The position numbers were made by a program, and so were the translations under genes. DNA of 64,000 nucleotides from Nectonema munidae (Eukaryota > Nematomorpha > Nectonematoida > Nectonematidae). The notes beneath the pieces are model-generated. The model saw only the letters and a list, made by a program, of their open reading frames with translations, did no database searches and was not told the DNA's origin. Location of the stretch: NCBI GenBank assembly GCA_030549495.1, contig JAUIRK010001058.1:15001-79000 (forward strand), given 5' to 3'. Shown piece after piece: positions 1 to 10,029 of this stretch (positions within the stretch are counted from its first letter, which is position 1; each line of letters opens with the position of its first letter).

Positions 1-1259
1 TCGCCACGAGGCTTGAACTGCCGTCTAGTAATTGCGCGTGAGGATATACAAAGTAGCCGTCAACGGTTGGTTTGGGTAATTGCACCGTTGCAGTTTGAAA
101 TCAATCTAAGTGAAGTGAGGCACATTTCTCAGCATTTATTGCTGGAAGTAAACAATAGAAAATCTACAATACTTTTTCTTGATAGCACTGTGATATGTAA
201 ATTCACAATTTAGATCTGCGGTTTGCAAAGTGGGATCTATGCCAAACAGGTAGGACATTGCAATATTTTGGTGGGGCCAGAACCAGTACTTGACTATTCT
301 ATGATAATAATACCTTTGTTAAAATTTACATTCCTTATTAAGAACTTCTTTGCTGATTTATTATTATATTTCTTTTAAACAAAAGACCCATGCATAAAAT
401 GAATAGTGAAGTAAAAAGAAAGTTCTTCAATATTCAGAAGAATATTTGTAATTATGCTTTACACCTACTTTTATTATGAACGGTCAACTTTTAGTATCTT
501 ATACCAACACTGCTTGGGGCAAAGAATTAATGAAATCACGTCTTCTTGAGTTTGATATAAAGACGAATCATAGTGCTCATGCTAATTCACATTTATGTTA
601 CTTCAAGTAAGAAAAAGTTTGCAAAAAGATCAAAAATTGCCTACAGCACAAACTGTTCGCATCAGTTGTTATCTTGAGGCCAGTTGTGAAATGTATCTTC
701 TCATTCGTAAATGTGCAAGGAATCATACTATATCTGGGGAATCAACAATATCAAAATTTCTTAAAACAGTCTTGGAAAAATAACAGGGTTGTTAGAGCCA
801 ACAATACCGTCAATAGAAGAATCTTCGCCCCCCCCCCCCCCCCCAATAATTTTATATAAGTAAGAGTTGCTGTTTGTTTATAAAACATGTATGATGATCG
901 CATAGAAGGAATGCAGACTTTCGAATCAATCAAACATCATGCCAAGATGCTCTGAAATTCCTATCGAACATATTTTACAGACGATGCGTGAGAGCTATAT
1001 AATAATAATCCATTGCTTCAATATGCACACAATAAGTAAGCAATATTTATCACAGTGTCTCCTCTGTAGTATTTTTAACAAACACATATTGATGATCCAC
1101 TAGATTTTCTCATCTTCTGTCACAGTGATTCTATTTCTCTTTTTCTCTCCTCTGTTTTTCTCTTCCGCTTTCTCTGCTAAAACTCAATCATTCACTCAAG
1201 CTCTCTTATTTCATTCAAGCCCTCTTCTCTTGTTAAGCTCTCCTATCTCATTCAGCTTT
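1..1259. other. AT-rich left flank, no gene recognised
   Basis: No recognisable gene. The longest open frames are 60-80 codons and resemble nothing I know. The one notable feature is a run of 17 C at 828-844 followed by AATAATTTTA. This resembles the inner side of the 3' terminus of the hAT element at 63126-63155 (C run, then AAATAATTTTGAGG) and may be a remnant of a related element, but the match is short. Confidence 0.6.
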
Positions 1260-1267
1260 CTTCTCTC
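1260..1267. repeat. Target-site duplication, left copy (hAT MITE)
   Basis: CTTCTCTC immediately before the CAG terminus. The matching copy CTTCTGTC is at 1465-1472 and differs at one of eight bases. Confidence 0.65.
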
Positions 1268-1464
1268 CAGTGACGTAGCTAGGCTGGGGCATGAGGGGCC
1301 GTGCCCACACTCCTATATACCGCATGGTGCCCCATGCATCTTATGCGATATCAGTTTTTGAAAATTTCTCCAATGAAAGGGTCAAGAAAGTATAAATAAT
1401 GTTGCGCAAGTTTTTTGTTTTAAAATTGTGCCCTTCTATCAACTTTTTTTTGACTACGCCACTG
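1268..1464. mobile_element. hAT-type MITE, 197 bp
   Basis: The element begins CAGTGACGTAGCTAGG and ends in a sequence whose reverse complement is CAGTGGCGTAGTCA, giving imperfect terminal inverted repeats of about 13 bp. It is flanked by an 8-bp target-site duplication with one mismatch. CAG-type termini plus an 8-bp duplication are the signature of the hAT superfamily. There is no transposase reading frame, so it is non-autonomous. Internal sequence is GC-richer than its surroundings (GGGGCATGAGGGGCCGTGCCC region). Confidence 0.7.
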
Positions 1465-1472
1465 CTTCTGTC
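1465..1472. repeat. Target-site duplication, right copy (hAT MITE)
   Basis: CTTCTGTC directly after the CTG end of the MITE. It pairs with CTTCTCTC at 1260-1267. Confidence 0.65.
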
Positions 1473-1875
1473 TAATTTGCATTTAGAGTTAAATTAAAAT
1501 AGTTTTCAATCGTTACAATTTTATATCAATGAATATTGTTAGACTCGCGCTAAGAAATTTTTTTCAACAAAAGTCACTTAATCTTTATCACTACGTTTGC
1601 TACATTTTGTAACATTTGAAAACTTTAATTTTTTCAAGTCAAGAAATTTTTTTAATAGCTATAATTTTATAAGTAACACTGTACATAATCAAATCACTTT
1701 TTTTAAAGAAAATTTGTTGATTATTATAGTAAAAATATATCGAAACAAAATGTTTAAGTTGTTAAAAATGTACTTAATCTATTTGTGACAGCTATCAGAA
1801 TTTTATTTGTAGACAGAAATATTCAAAAAAACGCCATGATTTTACTTTTTCGTATACTTTGATTTATGTTAGTTT

Positions 1876-2136
1876 GGTCCTCGGACATTTCGCCCCATTA
1901 TTTTCATAAGACAGTTCGTCCCATGGACAATTCGCCCCATTATTTCATAAGACATTTTGTCTCATGGACAATTCTAAAAAATTAAGAGATAAATTGATTA
2001 ATTTGAAATAATTTAATAGAGATAAAATAAACAAGAATATAAATTTTTTTAATAATTTTACACATATAATAAGCAAAGATGGATGATACTAATAGCCTAT
2101 GAGACAATTTGTCAGGGGGCGAAATGTCTGTCGACC
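1876..2136. mobile_element. Foldback/MITE-like element nested in the core (left)
   Basis: It begins GGTCCTCGGACATTTCGCCC and ends GGGGGCGAAATGTCTGTCGACC (19 of about 22 bases pair as inverted repeats). Just inside the left end, units of about 38 bp with CATAAGACA and CATGGACAATTCGCC repeat about twice (three times in the right copy). The flanks GTTAGTTT and GTTATTTA are only a weak candidate for an 8-bp duplication. There is no coding capacity, and the superfamily is uncertain. Confidence 0.6.
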
Positions 2137-2430
2137 GTTATTTAAATAATTTTTTAATAAGGGCTAGCTACTTAAACGTTGGCTTTTGCTGCTTATAAAA
2201 ACTTGAAAATATCAAATAAACTCTCATTCTTTATGCCTCCTATTATTTTGAAATTATTCTGAGAACAGACGGTTCCATTTTAAAATAGTGAAAATTGGTT
2301 TATTAGTTTATTTTGTTTCCTTTCTCTCTTATGTTAATTATGTAGAAAATTTTTCAATTTTGAGTGGTGCAGTGGATGTATTTTCATTGACCAGGCACTG
2401 ATGTACTGCTTATGTCAAACTATGAACAAA
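2137..2430. other. Core sequence, no gene
   Basis: AT-rich repeat-core DNA between the nested MITE and the tRNA-like segment. Nothing coding is seen. It is conserved in the right copy. Confidence 0.5.
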
Positions 2431-2431
2431 T

Positions 2432-2507
2432 TTGTATCGATGAGGAATCGAATCCAGAGGCTTCCGTGCTATGTCCATCATCTCAACCAACTTGCCATGC
2501 CACACAT
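2432..2507 (-). repeat. tRNA-like SINE head (left copy)
   Basis: Read on the minus strand, a box-A-like TGGCAAGTTGGTTGAG is followed about 40 bases later by a box-B-like GGATTCGATTCCTC. That is the spacing and order of an internal RNA polymerase III promoter. It does not fold convincingly as a functional tRNA, and it lies inside a dispersed repeat, so a tRNA-derived SINE head is the better reading than a tRNA gene. The same segment is at 61712-61787. Confidence 0.45.
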
Positions 2508-3005
2508 AGATAGAGTATGCTGTAGGGGATACGTCAAATTAGTTTTCAAAAAACTTAAGTTATGCACTAAAATTTTTTAGTTTTTGTTGAAGCTCTATAG
2601 CTTTTTCTGATAGACTTTTTTTCCTAAAAGTTATTATAAAAGGCAAATCATTGCAAAATGTTAACAGTTATTTTACATTTTGTAGATTTTTGTAGCTTGT
2701 ATAATGAAATAATGCGATCTTAATTTTTTGTTTTATTTTTGTTTGCACAATTATAACTTCGTTTTATACCCTTGCCCCTGAATCAATCACATTTTTTCAT
2801 ATAAACATCACAGGTTATCTAGTAGACTCTTTGTCTTTAGACTACATTCACTGATATAAAACTATCCAACCTTCAGTTATTTGTTTTCTCTATGAATCAA
2901 ATATCCTTTCATCAATTCCTGTAATGTGCCTGGTAGAATACTTCATTTTTCAAATCAAAAACCCTATTCCACCCCCTAACATTTTTGGATTTTTTTAAAC
3001 TAGTG
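2508..3005. other. Core sequence, no gene
   Basis: AT-rich repeat-core DNA conserved in the right copy. No open frame or RNA gene is recognised. Confidence 0.5.
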
Positions 3006-3582
3006 TATATTCGATGGTTGTAGGTAAAAATGCCCCCAATTAAAAAGTAGGAAAAAATGCCCCCTAATTTTTGATTTTCAGGATTTTTTATAATTATATA
3101 AATATTTTTATTTGGTACCGTTTTGAAAGGCTAAATTCCTAAAATTTCTTAATCTATGGGGTTTTTTCTTTATAAAGTTCTTGAAAAGAATAGCAAAGGT
3201 GCATATTTGTGGGAATGTGTTCTTAAAATCAGTTAAAATACAAATTATATTTAGAAAGTGTTCTGATACACACAAAGTCCAAAAATATTTGCTGTTTTAT
3301 AAAAAAATTTGTTGTATTTAAAAAATTGTCGTATGCTGAATTTTTTAGTTTACTTTTATTAAATTTTAAATGTTTTAAATGAAAAGTTAACTTTTTTTTT
3401 TACAAAAAATCTTTATTTGACATATCTTTTTTAAAAATTTTTATTAATAATTTTTTGAAATTTTTTGTGTTGGGGCATTTTTTCCTAATTTAAATTGGGG
3501 CATTTTTACTGGGGGCATTTTTTCCTACTTTTTAATTGGGGGCATTTTTTCCGGGGCATTTTTTCTGCGCACTATATTCGAT
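3006..3582. mobile_element. Nested element with 10-bp flanking direct repeats (left)
   Basis: TATATTCGAT occurs at 3006-3015 and 3573-3582 and brackets 557 bp. Both ends of the bracketed segment carry AAAAAATGCCCCC blocks in inverted orientation: 3027-3077 on the left, 3469-3568 on the right. The terminal repeats are themselves short minisatellites. A 9-10-bp target-site duplication fits Mutator-like elements, but the termini are too short to assign a family firmly. There is no coding capacity. The same insertion, with the same flanks, is at 62312-62927. Confidence 0.6.
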
Positions 3583-3770
3583 ATGCAAATTTAATTAAAA
3601 TATTTTCGCTGGAAGTATAGTATTTAAATTCACCAATTTTGTAAAAAAAATATAATGTAATCTTATAAATTTAGGACTTTAGGGTATGCGCTGAATACAC
3701 TCTATTTTAAAGGATATTTGGTCTCCCGTGGTATTTCCAGACCACTAATTTTGAAATTGCAAGAAAAAAA

Positions 3771-4152
3771 TTTCGCCTCCAAAAAATTTCTCTTTTGTAG
3801 ATACCTCAAGTCATTTTACGATGAACCCAATTTTATTTGCAATGTTATTTTATGATCAAAGTATATTAGAAAATTGACTTTGATTCAAATATTTTATATT
3901 TCCGTCTTTGAGTTTTCAATATAAGTTCTTTGAAAAATTAGTTAAATTTTAACAGACTTTATAGTCATAACAACGAATAGAAAGTTATAGAATTTTGTGT
4001 TCGTCTAATTTATTCCATATTTTGTATGAGACAGCAAGTTCGATCCTGTTCAATTCATACAAATTTTTTATATTATTGCAAATTTTTAAAAAGCATAGTT
4101 CTTTGCATTTTAAGCCGAATCTTAATTCAGTTAGTACACAAATCTACTTTTT
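3771..4152. other. AT-rich DNA, no gene
   Basis: No gene or repeat recognised. TTTCGCCTCCAAAAAATTT just after the core end may be a decayed version of the C-run terminus seen in the right copy. Confidence 0.45.
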
Positions 4153-4315
4153 GTTCACAATTGACGTCAACTAAAACTGGGGGGGGGGGGGGGGGGGGTA
4201 TCCAAAGTTGACATATGTCGATTTTGTTAAGTGATGATATATCTAAAAGTTGACATGAGAGGGGGGGGGGGGGGTTGAAATTTTTCAAAAAAAAAGGTTG
4301 GCGTCAATTGTGAAC
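4153..4315. mobile_element. Short inverted-repeat element with two long G tracts
   Basis: It begins GTTCACAATTGACGTCAAC and ends GTTGGCGTCAATTGTGAAC, which pair as 19-bp inverted repeats with one mismatch. Between them lie a run of 20 G (4179-4198) and a run of 14 G (4261-4274), separated by two AAAGTTGACAT motifs. There is no open frame. The structure suits a MITE or foldback element. The flanks show no clear target-site duplication. Confidence 0.6.
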
Positions 4316-4669
4316 GGCCCACCACATTTATATTAGAAAATATCAAATTAATAATCCCTTAAATGCTTACGGGTGCAAACACATGTGGCATAACGCCAAT
4401 TTCCTCTCCTCCCCCATGTAGCGTTTCGAAGTGTCCTGTATCATTATTAATTTGGCATTGATAACTCTTGCTTTTTTTTATATTTAGATTTGTAAAATGT
4501 TCAAGTGCGTAGCCACCACCCACCAAAATTACAATATATCAACAAATTTCTTACTATGAATGATTCCTTTTTTGTACCATATTTTCTGAAATAAAATTTG
4601 ATAGATTAACTTTTAATGCTAATCAGAAACAAATTAACTTCCATAGCTGGACAGATGGCAAGGATAGTG

Positions 4670-4740
4670 TCACGACCCGAAATCGAAGCCACACCATCTG
4701 GATCGACACCCCACGCTTCTACCACTAAAATAAGCTATAT
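4670..4740 (-). repeat. tRNA-like fragment / SINE head
   Basis: On the minus strand TAGCTTATTTTAGTGGTAGA resembles a tRNA box A region. About 40 bases on, GGCTTCGATTTCGGGTC resembles box B. The stems do not close into a proper cloverleaf, so I read it as a tRNA-derived SINE fragment or tRNA pseudogene. Confidence 0.4.
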
Positions 4741-5261
4741 ATTTTAAATTTATAAAAACACAAAGGTATTACGCTTCATTTAGTTTCTTTTCATTTTTAT
4801 AGATCAATTGTAATAGATATAATTAATATATAATTATATTATACTTTAAGAAAAAATATAGAATATTAATTGTTATTTATTACCTTAATCAGAATGCTTT
4901 GAGAGTGGAAAAAAATTGTCAAAAATAAATCCTTTGTTTTTTCGAACACAGATTGCAGAAAATAAATTTCTAATGAAAAAAGAGCTACCAAAAAAGGATC
5001 ATCATAGAATGAATAGTAAAATTACATACTGTATAAAGTATAGAAGATATGACGTAGAGACAACGAGCCGATAACGAATTTGTAGCCAAAAAGATGGAAG
5101 TCCTATTGAGATAATATGATTTACTGACAAATGAAATATTTTGAGTGAATTAAACACCTAATTAAGAAAACAATTAGTAAAGAAATACTGCAAGTAGAAT
5201 TTATTTTAAAGTTTATATATTTGACATTAATTGACAAGTTTAATCGATTTTTTTTTGAAAA
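4741..5261. other. AT-rich DNA, no gene
   Basis: No gene, RNA gene or clear repeat recognised. Confidence 0.5.
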
Positions 5262-5475
5262 GTTTAATTGATTTTCATAAAAAATGAGTAACACGACTAA
5301 ATTGGGCATACTTAAAAAAGGTATATAAGTGTAAAAAACTTTCTATAAGTATTTCAATAAAAATGTTAATTTTGACATGAGCTTTCATATGTAAATCAAT
5401 TTTTTAACAGGTTTGATTGATTTTCATAAAAAAAATGTATATCACCACTGAATTCAACATAGTTGTAATATATAT
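5262..5475 (+). repeat. Diverged local direct duplication (149-bp offset)
   Basis: GTTTAATTGATTTTCATAAA at 5262 recurs as GTTTGATTGATTTTCATAAA at 5411. Similarity continues for about 65 bases (…CACGACTAAATT… against …CACCACTGAATT…). It is a decayed tandem duplication with no coding role seen. Confidence 0.4.
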
Positions 5476-5940
5476 ATCACATTAAAAATATTTATAAAAA
5501 CTTATTAATATCTCAGAAAAAGAGGGAGCCCCACTCCAGCGCTTGAGTAGACAAATTAGCCCAGCACGAATAGAGTTAAGAATGACGTCATAATCAAAAT
5601 TAAAAATTTAAGAAAAATGTTGCTAAAATATAGTATTTATTTTTTAAACAGAAAACTAAAGAGTTAATTAAAATAGCATGGAAATTATACCTAATTCATA
5701 CATCAATAACTAATTAAAAATGGTTACAAACAAACCAAATAAAACATTTTTCATAACATATTTATTGATGCCAATTCAAAGAATTAATAATTTAAAATAA
5801 TAAATAATTGTCTTTTCATATAGGGCGACATATTTTTTTTCATAAAGAAAATTCAGGTTGAAAAAACAAACTGGAGTAAAAAGTCCAAATGTGGTATGCG
5901 AAGGTCAAAATGTCTGAAAGGGTCAATCAAATCTGCGGTT

Positions 5941-6090
5941 TACGTCTAATATCTACAGAAATATTTTTGAAATTTAAATAAAATATCTGCTTTAATACCA
6001 AATTTTAATTTTCGGCTCAGTTTCGCTTTTTACGTCTAAAAACTGTCTCCGAAAATATTTTCAAAATTTGAAATAAAATATCTGTTTTAC
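5941..6090 (+). repeat. Diverged local direct duplication (90-bp offset)
   Basis: TACGTCTAA at 5941 and at 6031 each begin a stretch of about 55-60 bases that ends AAATAAAATATCTG. The spacing is exactly 90 bases. Confidence 0.5.
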
Positions 6091-7070
6091 CATGCTTATT
6101 TTATTTCTGTACTCTATTTTGGCTAATACTGTTAAAAAATAAATTTTTGTATTATATATTTTGGCTTATAAATACTTTATTCAATCATGTTAAGTATGAA
6201 ATATTTATTTAAAACGTATTATAAAATCTTTTGAAGATTATTATGAGAGAAGGAAGCAACCTGAAAATAAATTGAAAAGAGAACGTGTGATCAAAGAAAT
6301 AACTAAAAAAATAAATAGGTATCTTGACTAAATATTGGATGCTTCAAAAAAGATTTTGACCGTGAAAAAGAAGTTCTTCTTTTGGAGAAGAAAAATCTTT
6401 AAATCTATAGCTTATCAGCTAAGATTACAATGATCATTTCACTAGGATGTGTAGAAAATCTGAAAATTTTGAATAGGTCAGAGTTATCAAAACTGTCTCA
6501 GATGCCAAAATGTTGAGATTTAGTCACCATCAGAATAATTTTAAATTTTAATTGAATTTGTCCATCTTTTTCCTTTTGCTTGAAAGGAAGTCTTTTAGAT
6601 GAAAAAGGTGGAAAACTTTTTGAAATTGAACACTGAACATGACGAATGATTTCATCAGAAAAAAAACTATTGAACTGGGATCGGTTGACAAATATATTCA
6701 GGAGGCTGAATATCTCTTCATATCACCTGATACACAGCCTAAGATCATCAAAAAGATTCTTAGACCCACCGGTTGAGATTTCTGAAAAAACATATTTTTA
6801 TTTGTTTACAAAGGAAACTTTATATTTCCAGTGTGCTGAGTCTGAAGATACCTTAATTTTTTTTATAAAAAATGGATAACCCTCGTCAAAATTACCAATT
6901 AAAATGATAGCACATCTCCAAACATCGTTTTGTTTATTACAAAATTAGTTTATTTAAACATGTTATGGCCGTTATTAAATACTCTAAGTTGAGTCAATTG
7001 GTGAATTATTTCAAATAAAAAGATGTAAATTATCCAAAAATATTAACCATAGTTGGCAGATCACATATCA
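6091..7070. other. AT-rich DNA up to the satellite boundary, no gene
   Basis: One 77-codon frame (6646-6879) is open but has no recognisable motif and is preceded closely by stops, so I do not call it. The boundary with the satellite is abrupt: ordinary AT-rich sequence ends at CACATATCA and monomers begin at 7071. Confidence 0.5.
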
Positions 7071-10029
7071 TGTTTGTGCCTGCCTGTGTTTGAGTGCTCC
7101 CTGTTTGAGCCTTCCTGTGTTTGAGTGCTCCTTGTTTGTGTCTGCCTGTGTTATAGTGCCCGATGTTTGTGCCTGCTTCTGTTTGAGTGCCTCCTGTTGT
7201 TTGAGTGCTCCCTGTTTGTATCTGCCTGTGCTTGAGTGCTCCATATTTGTGCGTGCCTGTGTTTGAGTGCCTTCTGTTTGTGCCTGCCTGTGTTTGTCCT
7301 CCTTGTTTGTGCGTTCCTGTGTTTGAGTGGCCCCTGTAGGTGTTTACCTGTTTTAAAATGCTCCCTTTTTCTGCCTGAATCTGTTTAAGTGCTACCTGTT
7401 TGTGCTTGCATGTGTTTAAGTTTTCCCTGTTTGTGCCTGCCTGTGTTTAAATCCTCCCTGTTTGTGCCTGCCTGTGTTTGAGTGCTCCCTGTTTGAACCT
7501 GCCTGTGTTTGAGTGCTCCTTATTTGTGTCTGCCTGTGTTATAGTGTCCCATGTTTGAGTGCCTCTTGCTTTTGCCTGCTTGTGCCTTCCTGTGTTTGAA
7601 TGCCCCTTGTTGGTGCTAGCCTGTGTTAAAGTACTCACATTTTTGAGCCTGAATCTGTTTAAGTGCTCACTGTTTGTGCCTGCCTGTGTTTAAATCCACC
7701 CTGTTTGTACCTGCGTGTGTTGGGTTTTCCCTCTTTGAGCCCTTGTTTGAACCTGGCTGCGTTTGAGTGCTCCTAGTTTGTGTCTGCCTGTGTTATAGTT
7801 CCACATGTTTGAGTGCCTCCTGTTTATGCCTGATTGTGTTTGAATCCCCCTTGTTGGTGTTTGCCTGTGTTAAAGTGCTCCCTTTTGTGCCTGTCTCTGT
7901 TTAAGTGCTCCCTGTTTGTGCCTGAATGTGTTTAAGTCAACACTATTTGTGCCTGCGTGTGTTGGGTTCCCCTGTTTGAGTGCCGGCCTGTGTTTAAGTG
8001 CTCCTCATTTCTGGTTGACTATTGTTTAAGTCCTACCTGTGTTTAAGTGCTCCTTGTTTGTGCCTGCCTGTATTTGGGTGCTCCCTGTTGATAGAGTGCT
8101 CGTTGTTGTTCCTGCCTGTGTTTGAGTGCTCCCTATTTTGCCCCTGTGTGTTTGAGTGCCCTCTGTTGGTACTTGCCTGTGTTTAAGTGTTCCCTTTTTG
8201 TGCCTAAATCTGTTTAAGTGCTTGCATGTGGTTAAGTCCACCCTGTTTGTGCCTGCCAGTGTCGGGTGCTCGCTGTGTTTGAGTGCTCTCTTTTTGAGCC
8301 TGTCTGTGTTTGAGTGCTCCTTGTTTGTGTCTGCCTGTGTTATAGTGCTCCATGTTTGAGTGCCTCCTGTTTATGCCTGCTTGTCTTTGAATGTCCTCTC
8401 TTGGTGTTTGCCTGTATTAAAGTGGTCCCTTTTTGTGCCTGTCTCTGTTTAAGTGCTCCCTGCCTGTGTTTAAGTCAACCCTGTTTGTGCCTGCGTGTGT
8501 TGGGTTCCCCCTGTTTGAGTGCCTGCCTGTGTTTAAGTGCTCCTTGTTTCTTTATGACTATTGTTTAAGTCCTACCTGTGTTTAAGTGCTCCTTGTTTGT
8601 GCCTGCCTGTGTTTGAGTGCTCCCTGTAGATAGAGTGCTCCTTGTTTGTGCCTGCCTGTGTTTGAGTGCTCCCTGTAGATAGAGTGCTCGTTGTTTGTTC
8701 CTGCCTGTGTTTGAGTGCTCCCTATTTTGCCTGTGTGTGTTTGAGTCCCTCTGTTTGCACTTGCCTGTTTTTAAGTGTTCCCTTTTTGTGCTTAAATCTG
8801 TTTAAGTGCTTGCATGTGGTTAAGTCCACCCTGTTTGTGCCTGCCTGTGTCGGGTGCTTTCTGTGTTTGAGTGCCTTCCTGTGTTAAATTGCTCCCTTTT
8901 CTCCTTGCCCTCATTGTTTGTGTCTGACTGTGTTTGGATGCTGCCTGTTGATTTAGTGCTCGTTATTTGTTAATGCCTGTGTTTGAGTGCTCTCTGTTTG
9001 TAACTGCCTGCGTTTGAGTGTTACCTGTTTGCGCCTGGCTATGTCTAAGTGCTCAATGTTTGTGCCTGCCTGTGTTTAATTCCACCTTGTTTGTGCTTGC
9101 GTATGTTGGGTTGTCCCTATTTGAGAGCCTGTCTGTGTTTAAGTGCTCCTGTTTCTGCTTGCTTATTGTTTAAGTGCTCCTTGTTTGTTCCTGACCCTGT
9201 TTGGGTGCTTCCAGTTGATTGAGTGCTCGTCGTTTGTTCCTGCCTGTGTTTGAGTGCTCCCTGTTTTTACCTGTATGTGCTTCCTGTTTGTGCCTTCCTG
9301 TTTTTGAGTGCCCTTTGTTGGTGCTTCCTGTGTTAAATTGCTCCCTTTTTGTGCCTGAATCTGTTTAAGTGCTCCCTGTTTGAGCTTGTATGTGTTTCCT
9401 GTTTGTGCAAGCCTGTGTTTAAATCCTCCCTGTGTTTGAGTGCTCACTTTTTGAGCCTGCCTGTGTTTGAGTGCTCCTTGTTTGTCTGCCTGTGTTATAG
9501 GGCCCCATGTTTGAGTGCCTCCTGTTTATGCCTGCTTGTGTTTGAATGCACCCTGTTGGTGTTTGCCTGTGTTAAAGTGCTCTCTCTTTGTCTCTCTTTG
9601 TGCCTGTCTCTGTTTAAGTGCTCCCTGTTTGTGCCTGCATGTGTTTAAGTCAACAATGTTTGTGCCTGCGTGTGTTGGGTTCTCCCTGTTTCAGTGCCTG
9701 CCTGTGTTTAAATGCTCCTTGTTTCTGCTTGACTATTGTTTATGTCCTACCTGTGTTTAAGTGCTCCTTGTTTGTGCCTGCCTATGTTTGGGTGCTCCCT
9801 GTTGATAGAGTGCTCGTTGTTTGTTCCTGCCTGTGTTTGAGTGCTCCCTATTTTGCCTGTGTGGGTTTGAGTGCCCTCTGTTGGTACTTGCCTGTGTTTA
9901 AGTGTTCCCTTTTTTGTGCCTAAATCTGTTTAAGTGCTTGCATGTGATTAAGTCCACCCTGTTTGTGCTTGCCTGTGTCGGGGGCACGCTGTGTTTGAGT
10001 GCTCCCTTTTTGAGCCTACCTGTGTTTGA
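7071..10029 (+). repeat. Array A, irregular 5' segment
   Basis: The same monomers, but the higher-order register seen downstream is shortened and reordered. The block at about 8901-9160 (CTCCTTGCCC, then GTTTGGATGC, then GTTAATGCC variants) is the variant set that otherwise marks the 3' edges of arrays A (32161) and B (57023). Confidence 0.75.

Larger units (their letters stand above)
1506..3770 (+). repeat. Repeat core, left copy (2.27 kb)
   Basis: This stretch is colinear, in the same orientation and with only scattered differences, with 60631-63125. It starts TCAATCGTTACAATTTTATA in both places and ends at GCAAGAAAAAAAT. Relative to the right copy it lacks a segment of about 100 bp (right 60786-60886) and one of about 35 bp (near right 61965-62000). 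Unlike the right copy it has no recognisable CAG terminal repeats: about 59 bp at the 5' end and 44 bp at the 3' end of the right element have no clear counterpart. It carries the same nested elements as the right copy, so those insertions predate the copying. Confidence 0.85.

Noticed and set aside
1-40. tRNA or SINE on the minus strand at the window start
   Set aside because: Only a box-B-like GCAGTTCAAGCC is visible. The rest is cut by the window edge or does not fit.
595-783. 62-codon frame as a small gene
   Set aside because: No recognisable motif and no context. Its length is within chance range.
6646-6879. 77-codon frame as a gene
   Set aside because: No family resemblance, stops lie closely upstream, and nothing suggests adjoining exons.
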